Positions 1 to 10,700 of a stretch of DNA of 64,000 nucleotides are shown here, piece after piece (position 1 is the stretch's first letter; each line of letters starts with the position of its first letter). Made by a program: the position numbers and the translations under genes. Below the pieces are notes generated by a model, which saw only the letters and a program-made list of their open reading frames with translations, made no database searches and was not told the DNA's origin. Source of the stretch: Ructibacterium sp965146665 (GTDB lineage: Bacteria; Bacillota; Clostridia; Monoglobales; Monoglobaceae); the NCBI GenBank assembly GCA_965146665.1, contig CBCTHE010000006.1:124001-188000 (forward strand). The letters are read 5' to 3'.

Positions 1-1856
1 CGGCGGTACAGGGCTGCAGCGTGGCACATCAGCTTGGCAAAAAGCAGTTTCTGACCGAGAGCTTTGCCCTCTGCGGCCACAATATCAGCTTTTCCGGCCT
101 GCGGGGCGTTTTGGAATGGCAGATGGTGCGGGGCGTGAATCTGCTCTGCCCCCATTTGGAGGGCTACTCTCTCCGGGGAATCCGGAAACGGGATTATCCG
201 CCCGCCATGTATGAGCAGCAGCCGTGGTGGCCGGATTACAGCCGGTTCATCACCGCCATGTCCCGGATCGGTATGCTTTTGGCTGAGGGGGACGTCCGGT
301 ATGACACCCTGCTGATCCATCCCCAGACTACGGCCTGGACCCTTTTCGACTGCCGGGAAAACCGGGGGCTCCAGGCGCTTGAGGCACAGCTCACTGACGC
401 GCTCAAAACCCTGGATAAAAAGCACATCCTGTTCCATTTGGGGGATGAGACCATCATGGAACGCCATGCGCGGGCAGAGGGGGATACTCTGGTGATCGGT
501 ACCCAGCGGTACCGGAATGTACTTCTGCTGCCCGGACAGGTGCTTCTGCCAGCCACAAGAGCCCTGCTGGACGCGTACCAAAAGGGCGGCGGCATTGTGA
601 CCACGGCCAGCGCCATGCCCGAGAACCCGGTCATCAGCAATCCGGAGATTCTCTGTACGGTCCGGCATTTTGGAGCGGAGACCCTGTATTATTTTGTCAA
701 TGTTACAGGCCGGCCCCAAAGCGCCGAGATTCCGGCGGGCGCCAAGCGGATCGACTGTATGACCGGCGATCTTCTGCCCTTTGACGGGCATTGGGACTTC
801 CGGGCCTATGACAGTGTCCTGGTTCTGGACGACGGCACCGAACGGCTTGGGGAGGAAAAGCGGCCGCGGCCGCGGCCGCGCTTTCTGGAGTTGGCCGGCG
901 AGTGGCAGGTGGCCGGCGGAACAGAAAACGCGCTGACCCTCGACCATTGTGACTATTATTTTGACGGCAGTCTGGAGGAGGAGAACGGCTATGTCCTGAA
1001 TATTCAGGGCCGCGCCTGCGCTCTGCGGCGGCCGGTGGAAATTCGGCAGGTCTATCATGTAGAGGCCAATGCGGTGCCGAAGAATGCGTATCTTGTCTGT
1101 GAGACGCCGGAGCTGTTCAAAATCACAGTCAACGGACGGGAGCTGTCCAAAAAGGACTGCGGATTCTTCCGGGACCGCGCTTTCCGCAAGCTGGCCCTGG
1201 AAGACAGCCTGCGGACGGGCGCCAATGAAATTGTACTGGAATGCCGGTTCCGGCAGTCCGGACAGGTGTATGAAAACCTTGAAAAATCCCTTGTTTTTGA
1301 GAGCGAGAAAAACAAGCTGACCTATGATATGGAGATTGAACCTATCTATCTGGTGGGCGGCTTTTCGGTGGACACTCCGGGGAAATTCCATGAGATTTCA
1401 CAAAGCGCGGTAAGGTATACGGGGGGCTTTGCCCTCGGTGCGCCCAGAACGCGGGTGACCCTGGACCGGCTGGAACAGCAGGGATTTCCCTTCTTCTCCG
1501 GGGAACTGGTTTTGGAGAAGACCTTTGGGGCCGGTGAGGAGGGAACCCATATCTGTCTCAAACGAAGCGGGATCAATGCGGTGCGGGTGCAGGTCAATGG
1601 CGGGGAGGAGCAGGTGAGCATCTGGGACGGTGATGTTCTGGAGCTCGGCCCGTGGACGCAGGATGGAGAAAATACCGTCCGGCTCACTCTGGTCAACAAT
1701 CTGCACAATCTTTTGGGACCGCATCATCTGGAGGAGGGGGAATGTGACCACGTGGGACCCTCCGCCTTTTTCAAGGAGGCCTGTGTGTGGAGAGAGGCCG
1801 AGAGCCAGGACTGGAACGACGGTTATACCTTTGTCAAAACCCAGATCCAAGGCTGA
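1..1856 (+). CDS. C-terminal part of a large glycoside hydrolase (GH106-like), cut by the window edge
   Basis: The frame is open from the first bases, so the true start lies outside the window; the GTG at 21 is in-frame but has no ribosome binding site. About 617 residues are visible. The first hundred include CPHLEGYSLRG, KRDYPP and QQPWWPDY, which resemble the barrel region of large alpha-L-rhamnosidase-like (GH106-type) glycosidases. The remainder looks like beta-rich jelly-roll domains and ends with a GPHH motif. A cytoplasmic or surface location cannot be judged without the N-terminus. It sits upstream of a sugar ABC transporter and ends at a strong terminator, so it is probably the last gene of an operon lying to the left. 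Family assignment is from remembered motif style; substrate is unknown, with rhamnose-containing glycans the best guess. Confidence 0.6.
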   Translation, partial: AVQGCSVAHQLGKKQFLTESFALCGHNISFSGLRGVLEWQMVRGVNLLCPHLEGYSLRGIRKRDYPPAMYEQQPWWPDYSRFITAMSRIGMLLAEGDVRYDTLLIHPQTTAWTLFDCRENRGLQALEAQLTDALKTLDKKHILFHLGDETIMERHARAEGDTLVIGTQRYRNVLLLPGQVLLPATRALLDAYQKGGGIVTTASAMPENPVISNPEILCTVRHFGAETLYYFVNVTGRPQSAEIPAGAKRIDCMTGDLLPFDGHWDFRAYDSVLVLDDGTERLGEEKRPRPRPRFLELAGEWQVAGGTENALTLDHCDYYFDGSLEEENGYVLNIQGRACALRRPVEIRQVYHVEANAVPKNAYLVCETPELFKITVNGRELSKKDCGFFRDRAFRKLALEDSLRTGANEIVLECRFRQSGQVYENLEKSLVFESEKNKLTYDMEIEPIYLVGGFSVDTPGKFHEISQSAVRYTGGFALGAPRTRVTLDRLEQQGFPFFSGELVLEKTFGAGEEGTHICLKRSGINAVRVQVNGGEEQVSIWDGDVLELGPWTQDGENTVRLTLVNNLHNLLGPHHLEEGECDHVGPSAFFKEACVWREAESQDWNDGYTFVKTQIQG

Positions 1857-2029
1857 TGGGAAACTGATAAAGGTTCAAAAAAAGACAGCTTTATGCTGTT
1901 CTCAGGCGGCAAAATGGTTCGGTTCGAATTTGCTGCGATAAACTTCAAAAAACTGGAAATACGGAAATGTCGGGACAGCAGATCTGTGGAATCAAAACCC
2001 GCTTCGCTGCTTTTATTCCCGATGGATAC

Positions 2030-2070
2030 AAAAAGGCAGGTACTCGTTCAAAAGAGTACCTGCCTTTTTT
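2030..2070 (+). terminator. Intrinsic terminator after the GH106-like gene
   Basis: A perfect stem of GGCAGGTACTC with GAGTACCTGCC around an 8-base loop, preceded by an A run and followed by a T run, so it could work in both directions. Its sequence, including the loop, is nearly the same as the terminator after rhaA at 35896-35936. The remaining stretch between 1857 and the next gene shows no convincing gene. Confidence 0.9.
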
Positions 2071-2172
2071 AGCAGCCTGACCCATTTCCTGTTGACATGG
2101 GTGTTTTTGGTGTAAAATTGTTCTTTTGGCGCAAAAAGTATACTATGGGGAAATAGCGGAAAGTATTTCTAA

Positions 2173-2202
2173 TTGACTTTTATTCATACATGATTATACA
2201 AT
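2173..2202 (+). promoter_or_regulatory. Candidate sigma-A promoter for the first ABC transporter operon
   Basis: TTGACT at 2173-2178 and TACAAT at 2197-2202 are separated by 18 bases, 47 bases ahead of the solute-binding protein start. A second, weaker possibility is TTGACA at 2092-2097 with TAAAAT at 2113-2118, but its 15-base spacing is poor. Confidence 0.55.
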
Positions 2203-2248
2203 ATGAACAAAAGAGCAGGAGTATAAAAATAAAGAGGAGTGTTTAAAA

Positions 2249-3913
2249 ATGAAGACAAGAATAGCGAAACGGCTGCTTGCAATGGTGTTTTGTGTGGCTT
2301 TGGCCGGGACAGGGACTGCTTGCTCCAATGACAAGCAGTCCGATGCACCAGTCCAAAAGGCAGAATTGAATGAGCCTGGAACCTTTCCAATCTCTAAAGA
2401 AAAAATTACACTGACAATCGGCGTTGAACAGAATCAGAACGTCCAGGACTGGGAAACCAACGCGCTGACCAAAGAATTGGAGGAAAAAGCCAACGTAGAC
2501 TTGAAGTTTGAAATCTTTCCGGCGGCAGACGCCGCTTCGAAGATATCAGCACGGATTGCGTCTCAAACAAAACTGCCGGATATACTGGCTTTGGGGACTA
2601 CCTCTTTGGAACCCTATATCGATACCGGTATTTTCCAGCGGACCACCGACTATTATAATGATCCCAATATGGCTTATTATTTTAATCAGCGGCTGGAATC
2701 TAATCCGGAGCAGAAAGAATTTTTAATGCAAAATGCGAAAAGTCCGGATGGGGAGATTTATGGTATATTCAGGTATTCTCCTGAAATTGGGAATGAATAT
2801 CCCAACAGAATGTGGATCAATAAAACCTGGCTTGATAAACTTGGGTTGCCAATACCAACAACGACAGAAGAGTATTATAACACGCTGAAAGCGTTTGTGG
2901 AGCAGGATCCCAACGGCAACGGGCAAAAGGATGAAATCGGTTTGATCGGTTCAACAAACGGCTGGAGTCAAAAGCCGCAGGATACGCTTATGAACGCGTT
3001 TACCTACATAGATACAAGGTACAATTACCTGACAGCGGACCAGGGAAAGCTGAGTGTTGCATATACCAAGCCGGAATACAAAAAAGGCTTGGAGTATTTG
3101 AATCAGCTGGTGACAGAAGGTCTGCTCTCGCCCCTGTCGTTTACACAGGATTCAAACCAGCTTAAAACCATTGCCGAAAATCCGGAATGTCAATTAGTGG
3201 GGTCTCTTGTGGCAGGAAGCCTGAGTTTTTATACAGCAGACAGCCAGAGGAAAAAAGACTTCGTTCCTATGCCCCCGCTGACCGGCCCTGACGGAGCCTG
3301 CTTTGCGACCTATTTGCCGACCATGCCGGGGGTGCCTGTTTGGATCACGAAATACTGTGCAAATCCAGAGGCTGCGTTCAGAATGTTAGATTATATGTAT
3401 GAGGAGAATATGTCCATGTGGCAAAGATTCGGTGTGCCGGAAGTGGATTGGACAACCGATGTGGATGGACTGAAAGGGGTTTATGAAGATTCGCTTGGCG
3501 TCGGGTGCGGATTTAAACAGATCAATGATATAATGGGCAGTCAAAATTCCTTGTGGCAAAATGTACTGCCTTCTTACCGGGAAATGCTGAGCCCGCTGAG
3601 TATGCAGGGAATTGCAATGCCGGACAATCCGTATGATTATACGGTGCTGACGGCCAATGCAGTGCCTGCACATCTGAATAAACATCCTGAAGAAATCATA
3701 AACCGGATTGTTTATACAACTGAGGAAACCAGTCAGATCAATGATATTTTAGCTTCTCTGAATACCTTTAGAAATGAATCAGTGGCAAGATTCATTGTTG
3801 GCGACAAACCGTTTTCAGAATGGGAGGCCTATCTTTCAGAGCTTGATAAAATTGGTTTGCCGGAATTTATAAAAATTTCTCAGGAAGCCTATGAGAGAAC
3901 CATCCAGAAATAA
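2249..3913 (+). CDS. Extracellular solute-binding lipoprotein of a sugar ABC transporter (LplA-like)
   Basis: The binding component that captures oligosaccharides outside the membrane and passes them to the permeases just downstream. The N-terminus (MKTRIAKRL, then a hydrophobic stretch) ends at a candidate lipidated Cys25 in GTAC, a slightly unusual lipobox. At 554 residues it matches the large family 1 binding proteins that accompany LplB/YtcP permeases. The start is set by AAAGAGGAGTG ten bases upstream. It is followed at 24 and 12 bases spacing by two permease genes, with no ATPase gene in the window; such systems usually share a multi-sugar ATPase encoded elsewhere (family knowledge). 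The ligand is inferred to be a product of the polysaccharide genes downstream. Confidence 0.9.
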   Translation: MKTRIAKRLLAMVFCVALAGTGTACSNDKQSDAPVQKAELNEPGTFPISKEKITLTIGVEQNQNVQDWETNALTKELEEKANVDLKFEIFPAADAASKISARIASQTKLPDILALGTTSLEPYIDTGIFQRTTDYYNDPNMAYYFNQRLESNPEQKEFLMQNAKSPDGEIYGIFRYSPEIGNEYPNRMWINKTWLDKLGLPIPTTTEEYYNTLKAFVEQDPNGNGQKDEIGLIGSTNGWSQKPQDTLMNAFTYIDTRYNYLTADQGKLSVAYTKPEYKKGLEYLNQLVTEGLLSPLSFTQDSNQLKTIAENPECQLVGSLVAGSLSFYTADSQRKKDFVPMPPLTGPDGACFATYLPTMPGVPVWITKYCANPEAAFRMLDYMYEENMSMWQRFGVPEVDWTTDVDGLKGVYEDSLGVGCGFKQINDIMGSQNSLWQNVLPSYREMLSPLSMQGIAMPDNPYDYTVLTANAVPAHLNKHPEEIINRIVYTTEETSQINDILASLNTFRNESVARFIVGDKPFSEWEAYLSELDKIGLPEFIKISQEAYERTIQK

Positions 3914-3937
3914 AATGAAATCAGGGAGGTAGACATC

Positions 3938-4897
3938 GTGCTTGCAAAGAAAACAGCTGTGCAGAATTCCACCTTGGTCAAGCGCAAAAACAAAACGCTG
4001 GCAAAGATGAAAAATCAATGGCAGTTATATCTGTTCATGATCATTCCAGTGGGCTTTCTTGTTGTATTTTCCTATTATCCAATGCTGGGCATTCAACTGG
4101 CGTTTAAGGATTTTGATCTGAGCCAGGGCATGTGGGCAAGTTCATGGATCGGATTTGACCATTTTGCTAAATTTTTAAGCTCGTATATGTTTGGGAGAGT
4201 TTTGAAAAATACATTGACGATTTCACTCTATGGCTTAATCGCTGGCTTTCCAATACCGATCATCTTTGCGCTTTTATTGAACGCCATGCGGAACCTGAAA
4301 TATAAAAAGGTGGTCCAGACAGTTACGTATTTGCCGCATTTTATATCAACGGTTGTCATGGTTGGAATTATTATGCAGGTGCTGAATCCTCAAATGGGCG
4401 TTTTCGGAACAGCCTGGAAGGCGGTGACAGGAACGCAGGCGCCAAATATTATGGCGAATCCGGACGCCTTTCCGCACCTTTATGTATGGTCCGGAATCTG
4501 GCAGTCTGTGGGCTGGAGCAGTATCGTTTATATTGCGGCGCTTTCCGGGGTGGACAGCAGTTTGTATGAAGCTGCGGCCATTGACGGCGCGGGAAGGTTT
4601 AAACAGGTAATCCATATTGATCTGCCGTCCATTATTCCCACGGCGGTTCTGCTTTTGATTATGAATGCCGGTTCCATCATGAACGTGGGGTTTGAAAAGG
4701 TGTTTTTGTTCCAAAACGATCTGAATCTCCGAACCAGTGAAATCATTTCTACCTATGTGTACAAAATTGGTCTGACCGGTCAGAATGAGGTTGATTACGC
4801 GACTGCAATCGGGCTGTTTAATTCAGTTGTCAATCTGATATTGATTATGATCGTAAATACAGTAAGCTCGCGTGTAAGCCAGCAGAGCTTATGGTAA
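3938..4897 (+). CDS. Sugar ABC transporter permease, LplB type
   Basis: Inner membrane permease of 319 residues with the usual six or so hydrophobic segments, beginning with a cytoplasmic basic N-terminus (residues 1-30) and LFMIIPVGFLVVFSYYP. The ATPase-contacting EAA loop reads EAAAIDGAG near residue 210. The GTG start at 3938 is chosen because AGGGAGGT lies nine bases ahead. It pairs with the next gene to form the heterodimeric channel fed by the binding protein at 2249. Close relatives import complex oligosaccharides, so uptake of lyase or glycosidase products is likely; the exact sugar is not visible. Confidence 0.93.
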   Translation: MLAKKTAVQNSTLVKRKNKTLAKMKNQWQLYLFMIIPVGFLVVFSYYPMLGIQLAFKDFDLSQGMWASSWIGFDHFAKFLSSYMFGRVLKNTLTISLYGLIAGFPIPIIFALLLNAMRNLKYKKVVQTVTYLPHFISTVVMVGIIMQVLNPQMGVFGTAWKAVTGTQAPNIMANPDAFPHLYVWSGIWQSVGWSSIVYIAALSGVDSSLYEAAAIDGAGRFKQVIHIDLPSIIPTAVLLLIMNAGSIMNVGFEKVFLFQNDLNLRTSEIISTYVYKIGLTGQNEVDYATAIGLFNSVVNLILIMIVNTVSSRVSQQSLW

Positions 4898-4909
4898 GGA
4901 GGATGGAGG

Positions 4910-5809
4910 ATGAAAAAAGGGACAGCAATTAAACCATCAAAGGAAGACCGGATATTTTACGGTGTTGTTTTAGTCATTGTGACACTCATATTTCTCACCG
5001 TGTTATATCCAATCATTTATGTCATTTCTGCGTCCTTTTCCTCTCCAACCGCTGTCAGCACCGGTAAAGTGGTGCTGTGGCCCGTTGAGTTTGGACTGGA
5101 TGGATACAAAGCGGTGTTTGAAAACAAGGATGTCCTGATAGGGTATAGGAACACTCTGTTTTATACTGTTTTCGGCACTTTAATCAATGTTTTTGCTACA
5201 CTTTTTGCGGCATACCCTCTTTCAAGAAGCGATTTTGCCGGCAGACGGTATTTTCTGTTTTTCTTCACCTTCACCATGCTTTTCAGCGGCGGCATGATTC
5301 CCACTTACATGGTCATGCGGGATCTGCATCTTTTAAATACAATCTGGTCGGTTGTATTGCCCGGCGCCGTTGCTGTATACAACTTGATGGTGGCAAGGTC
5401 ATTTATTGAAAGCAATATACCAAGAGAAATGCTGGAGGCGGCCCAAGTAGATGGATGCAGCGATTTCCGCTATTTTTGGACTTTTGTTATGCCGTTGTCC
5501 AAGCCGGTGATCGCGGTCATTACCCTGTTCTATGCAGTAGGGCACTGGAACGCGTACTTCAATGCATTTTTGTATCTGGACGACAGGAACCTGTTCCCCC
5601 TGCAATTATTCCTGCGGGAAATCCTGATAAACAACAAAGTCGATGCAGCAACCGTAACAGACCAGGCCTTTTTGGACGCAAAGCAGGGGTTGGCGGATCT
5701 GCTGAAATATTCTCTGATTGTTGTCTCAACTCTGCCGATTATGTGCTTATATCCATTTATACAGAAATATTTTGTCAAAGGCGTCATGATTGGATCGGTG
5801 AAAGGATAA
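4910..5809 (+). CDS. Sugar ABC transporter permease, YtcP/AraQ type
   Basis: Second channel subunit, 299 residues, with a hydrophobic first span (VVLVIVTLIFLTVLYPIIY) and an EAA loop reading EAAQVDGCSDF near residue 180. It ends in the family signature FVKGVMIGSVKG, nearly the same as the C-terminus of the unrelated-locus copy at 41939-42823. The start has GGAGG eight bases upstream and lies 12 bases after the LplB gene, so the two are one transcript with the binding protein. Confidence 0.93.
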   Translation: MKKGTAIKPSKEDRIFYGVVLVIVTLIFLTVLYPIIYVISASFSSPTAVSTGKVVLWPVEFGLDGYKAVFENKDVLIGYRNTLFYTVFGTLINVFATLFAAYPLSRSDFAGRRYFLFFFTFTMLFSGGMIPTYMVMRDLHLLNTIWSVVLPGAVAVYNLMVARSFIESNIPREMLEAAQVDGCSDFRYFWTFVMPLSKPVIAVITLFYAVGHWNAYFNAFLYLDDRNLFPLQLFLREILINNKVDAATVTDQAFLDAKQGLADLLKYSLIVVSTLPIMCLYPFIQKYFVKGVMIGSVKG

Positions 5810-5852
5810 GAGCAATTTGTTTTAAAATATAAAGATTTTGGAGGAGAGAAAA

Positions 5853-7619
5853 ATGTTGAAAAAGATCACATTTAAGCAATCGGCATTGATATGCATGGTA
5901 TTGCTGTTGACCTTATGTGCCGTGCCGGCGTCTGCAGCTGAACTCATACCGCCGGCCAGCAGCGATTACTTTTTAAACATGAACTTTACAGCTGCCCCAG
6001 CCAGCGGCAGCGCGTGGCACGGAGGCGGCCTTGCGGCGGAGGCGGTCAGCGGAACGTGGGCGCGAAACAGCAGCGTAGCTTACGACGATACAAATCAAGC
6101 CCTAAAGATGAGCGGCTGGATGGAATCGGTGCTCGATTCCCCGATTACTGCGCAAGGAAAGTATGTCTTTGAGATAGATGTGCTCGCACCGGACGGCTTA
6201 GCATTTCACAAAGAAGGAAAAACCGATGTATATCAATTTGCGGTTTATTCCTCATCAGGAGCACTGTTTCGCCCTATAGAAATTAACGACGGCGGTGCCG
6301 TTTCAATAGCCGGGAAAGCGACAGGAAAGAAAATAGAAACGAATAAATGGTATACATTGAGAGGCGTTTTTTCACTGCCGGCGGGTCAGATGGGCGAAGG
6401 TGCTGTAATAGACAAAGCAACAGGAGAAATTGTTGCGCGTGGAACAGGACAATCCAATGTTACAGACATCAAAAAACCACTCCGATGTTCTTTTAAAACT
6501 GGTGTAACAGATAATCTATACACCCAGAATTGGAGGTTCTACAAGAACGATATTGGTACCGCGGAGCCCATAGTGAATCCAATGCCGCCCCATAACGAAG
6601 CGGATTACTATATAAACAGCACGCCGGCCACAGCTTCGGAGAAATGGACCGGCGGCGCGGCAGGGGACACTGTCAGCGGAAACTATAAGGGAAGCGCCCA
6701 GTACAGTGCGGAGAAAGACGTATGGAGTGCCGTGGGAGGGCAGTACATTCAAGCGGAGATCACAGCCCCTGCGTTGCCTTCGGACTTGTTGGCTGCACTG
6801 TCTGCGGCAGGTGTCACAGGAGTGCCGGCCGGATTGCTGTCGGGAACATACGGTATGGAAATGGATTTTATGGTAGAGGCCTTAAGCGGAACCGCGAAAA
6901 ATATAGACATGTTCACTGCGGTTGCGATTCAAAACAATCCTTCAGTACAAAGAACGGCTCTGACGTTTTTGGCTGTAGACGCAAAGACCGGAGAGATCAA
7001 ACTGTTTACGACCCGGGCGGGGACACCGGTGAATACCGGGAAGAACGTAGTGCCAAACAACTGGTATACAGTAAAGGTGCTTTTTGATTTAGACGCCCAG
7101 AGAGCGGAAGTGACGGTTTTAGACAAAGGAACCGGGGGAGTAATTGTCTCTGGGAAGAGCGATGTCAGCGGTTATGCGTATACTCCGCTGTATTGTGTGA
7201 ATAGAGTGGTGAATGGGTCTGATGTTCCAGTCAATATAAAAGGTTTCAAATTTTATCGGAACAGCACAGCGTTCGGTATTCCCACTGCTGTTTTTAAGAA
7301 CACAGCCGGGGAAAAAATTGAGAGTGCACAGCCGGGAGACAAGGTGACAGTGGTACCGACCATAGCCAATACGACTGGAACAGCAATGAATTGTACATTC
7401 ATCACAGCGCTTTATAAATCAGATGAAACGCTGGTAAACGCCGATATAAGGGAATACAGTATCGCCGGCAACAATGTCATTTGGACGCCAAACGCTCAGC
7501 CAGTCATGGAGATTCCAAACGACGGCGGAAGTTATACGGTGAAATGCTATTTGTGGGATAGTATGAACAGGCTCTTGCCGCTCGCGGCTCCTGCGGAACT
7601 GCCGCCGGCTGTGGTGTAA
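5853..7619 (+). CDS. Secreted protein with two related beta-rich modules
   Basis: 588 residues. The ATG at 5853 is preferred over an earlier in-frame TTG because GGAGGAGA sits six bases before it and a clean signal peptide follows (MLKKITFKQ, hydrophobic core, cleavage after PASAA). The mature protein has two similar modules of about 200-230 residues, each starting with a YFLNMNF/YYINST-type strand and a Trp-Gly-Gly, and each ending with NWYT plus FKFYRN or WRFYKN; they look like laminin-G/concanavalin-like jelly rolls. A final domain of about 100 residues resembles an Ig-like fold. I see no catalytic motif, SLH domain or sorting signal. Position between the transporter and the giant lyase suggests a secreted glycan-binding helper. 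Function is unknown. Confidence 0.75.
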   Translation: MLKKITFKQSALICMVLLLTLCAVPASAAELIPPASSDYFLNMNFTAAPASGSAWHGGGLAAEAVSGTWARNSSVAYDDTNQALKMSGWMESVLDSPITAQGKYVFEIDVLAPDGLAFHKEGKTDVYQFAVYSSSGALFRPIEINDGGAVSIAGKATGKKIETNKWYTLRGVFSLPAGQMGEGAVIDKATGEIVARGTGQSNVTDIKKPLRCSFKTGVTDNLYTQNWRFYKNDIGTAEPIVNPMPPHNEADYYINSTPATASEKWTGGAAGDTVSGNYKGSAQYSAEKDVWSAVGGQYIQAEITAPALPSDLLAALSAAGVTGVPAGLLSGTYGMEMDFMVEALSGTAKNIDMFTAVAIQNNPSVQRTALTFLAVDAKTGEIKLFTTRAGTPVNTGKNVVPNNWYTVKVLFDLDAQRAEVTVLDKGTGGVIVSGKSDVSGYAYTPLYCVNRVVNGSDVPVNIKGFKFYRNSTAFGIPTAVFKNTAGEKIESAQPGDKVTVVPTIANTTGTAMNCTFITALYKSDETLVNADIREYSIAGNNVIWTPNAQPVMEIPNDGGSYTVKCYLWDSMNRLLPLAAPAELPPAVV

Positions 7620-7709
7620 AGGCAGAGACTGACGCGGTGCAATGAAAACTGACAGGGAAATGGAAATGGTATAAAGAGGGTGGGCTGACGGTACGGAAAC
7701 ACAGCCCAA

Positions 7710-7732
7710 GGCCTATTGCGTGGGAATAGGCC
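7710..7732 (+). repeat. Inverted repeat in the leader of the giant heparinase-like gene
   Basis: GGCCTATT and AATAGGCC, eight perfect pairs around a 7-base loop, 45 bases ahead of the next gene. There is no T run after it, so it is not an intrinsic terminator; it may be an RNA processing or stabilising hairpin. Confidence 0.5.
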
Positions 7733-7777
7733 ACATGCACCAATATGTTTGTGGACGATAAAGAAGAGGTGAAGCAG

Positions 7778-10700
7778 ATGGAGAAAAAGCGGATAGCTGC
7801 ATGTTTGCTAACCCTGACGCTGGTGTTGAACCTGATTACAGCAGCTGCGTTTGGATCAGGGGCATCAGACGAGCCGATAACCACAGGGACAGACGTACAG
7901 CAGCCGGCTGAAAAGCCGGAGTTAACCGAGCGGCCTGTGGAAGACGTGCTCACAGAGACAGCAGAGGACAGAGAACCGGCTGCGGCGCTGAGCGGCGCCG
8001 CAGGTGACCTCGCGCGTGGACTGACGGTGCAGTATAAGGCCGCGGCGAATAAGGGAGAATATCCGGACCGGTCGGAAGGTGCCGATTTAAAGTTGGCCAC
8101 GGACGGAGATTCGAGTACGTACTATACGACAGGCAAGCTGAGCTTGGAACTGGATACGCAGAATAACGGCGGTCAGATTATCCCTATGCTCGAACTGCCC
8201 AAAGGGACAAAATACAACATGGTGAGATTGCATTATGCACTGCCGGGAAGAACCGTGTCTGCGCCTTCCCGGATTAGGTTTGTATATGCACAAAACGGCG
8301 GTGCAACCGGCTCTTATCAAGACCTTGTCTCAGAGTCAATCTTTAATGTGAAAAGTCATGACCGGGCGGATAAAACCTTTAAAATCCCGGTCAGAACCGA
8401 ACAGTGGCTGGGTTTCCATCTGAATTCGGGTGCCTCAGACACAAGGGGAGATTTTGAATTCAAAATCTATGACTGGGAAGTGTATTATAACGGCGCTCTC
8501 CTGAACACGCTGGAAATGCCGGAGAATGTCATGATTGACAGCAAGAGAGAGACGAGAGTCAAGATTACGCCCCGCAGCGCGGACGGGGAAGTCATGGAGG
8601 ATCTCACCGGCTATGAATGGTCTTTTGCGGCCGTAAAGGGCTGTGAACGGATATCAGGAGACGCCGGGACCGGTGAAATTATTATTCCGGCCGATGCCAA
8701 GACGGGAACTTATCGAGTAACTCTGACCAATATTGAAAGTCCGGAACTATGCGCATCGGCGGAAGCGGTCATCAATCCTGATCCGGATAACTGGGAGCAG
8801 ATGTTCAATAAGCTGATCGGTCCGGCGACGATTCAGATTCCTGACAGCGGTACCGAAAGTGCGGTTTATCAGGCTTATACAGAGGACGGAGAAGTGATGC
8901 CCAATCAGGAGCAGATCTCCTGGAGGCTGGACAAGGTATATAAAGGAGTTGCGTTGTCCGGTTCCGCAGTGACAGTTGAATCCGACGCGGATGAAAGTGT
9001 CATTCGGCTGTATGCCGCCTATGATGGCCATGAAATCTACACGGATATCAACTTAAAGCGGTCAAGATATGGGAAGGATTTGGCCGCAGGGAAGGAACTG
9101 AAATATCTTTCGGCTGCAAATGCAGACCGATTTACCAATAAGACCGGAGAAAAACTTGCGACTGACAGCAATCCTGAGACGTTTTACACAACCGGGACAA
9201 TGACGTCAGACCCGCAGAACAAGGGCGGGCAGATTATGCCGATGCTGACGCTGGATAGAGGCGCGAAGTTCAATGTCATCAGGGTAAATTACGAGCTTGC
9301 CATGACCTCAGACGCGCCCTCCGGATTAAGGCTTGTCTATTCGCCGGTGGGCGGAGCCTCCAGCCAGTATGTGAATATTGTACCGCCTGAAGAATTAAAA
9401 ACGCAAAAGTACGACAAATTTATTAAGATTCCAGTGCGGTCAGAACAGTATGTAGGCTTTCATCTAAATACAGGGACGTCGGCCACGGGAAAATGGGTGC
9501 CTGAACTCAAGCTCTATGATTTTGAGATATATTATGACGGCAGTCAGCTGAACCGCATTGAACTTCCATCCGCTGCAAGGGTAGATCGGGAGCGTGAAAC
9601 AAGGGTTCCAATCACGGCCTTTAACGCGGACGGAAATGTGATGGAGGATCTCTCAGAGTATCAATGGTCAGGCAGCGCGCAAACCGGATGTGAAAACGTA
9701 TTTTTAGATGCGGCGGCGGGAGAACTGGTCGTTCCGTCCAACGCGATGCTCGGTACTTATTCGGTGACACTTTCTAATATTGATAATCCGGAGCTGAGCC
9801 TGAGTGCGTCAATTGAAATCGGTATGCCGCTGAGTGAAATGGGCGACTATTTCCATCACATCGGCGGCGCGGAGCAAGTCGTCATACCCAAGCAGGGCAA
9901 AGCGGAGCACAGATACAAGGTATATGACAAGAACGGCGCGGGGAGCGCATATCCTGATCTCGTTACCTGGAAGCTGGCGGAAGCGTATCCTGGGGTATCT
10001 TTAGACGGCCCGTCTGTTGCCGTTACGAATGAGGCCAAGCCGGGAACGGTTACCTTAGAAGCGGTCGTGGGCGGTGACCATACAATTACATTTCAGATTA
10101 AGCTTGTGGAAGCATCGGCATCTACAAACGCCCTGATTTCTGAAATAGAAGGGGATAAATTTGTCGTATCTCCTTACTATGGGGAGCAAGAGATGAATCA
10201 GGCGCAATACAAGGCAAAAACATATGATGGGATGCCAATTGACGGCGGTGTAAAGTGGTCGGTCAAAGCGGCACCCTTTGGCGTGACAATGGATCAGGAT
10301 ACCGGCATCTTGTCAGTGCCGCCGAATGTCAACGACGTCAAGGTCAAGGTGATTGCGGAGAAGGACGGACTGTGCGCTGAAAAGCTGGTAACGCTTGTAT
10401 CAAGATACGACGGCGGCCCGAATCTTTTGCGGCTGCCCGGCGTTACAATCAACAAGTACGCGAATGAGAATACAGAATACTCCTATGACGGCAATTTCAG
10501 TACGAAGAGTACGACCGCGATCTATGCGAATGCCAAAAGTGTCAATATGACCCTGCCTAAGAAGTACTTCATTGATACGCTGCGCGTTTACAAAGACTTT
10601 GGAGGATTTGAGAACAGCTATCAGACCACCGCGCGGATCAATGGCACTGCATTTGGCGGAAAGGGGTGGTCCAATTCGCCGCTGGAGGCGGATATTTGGC

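Noticed and set aside
1920..1945. tRNA T-arm-like GGTTCGAATT
   Set aside because: No acceptor stem, anticodon arm or other tRNA features could be folded around it.
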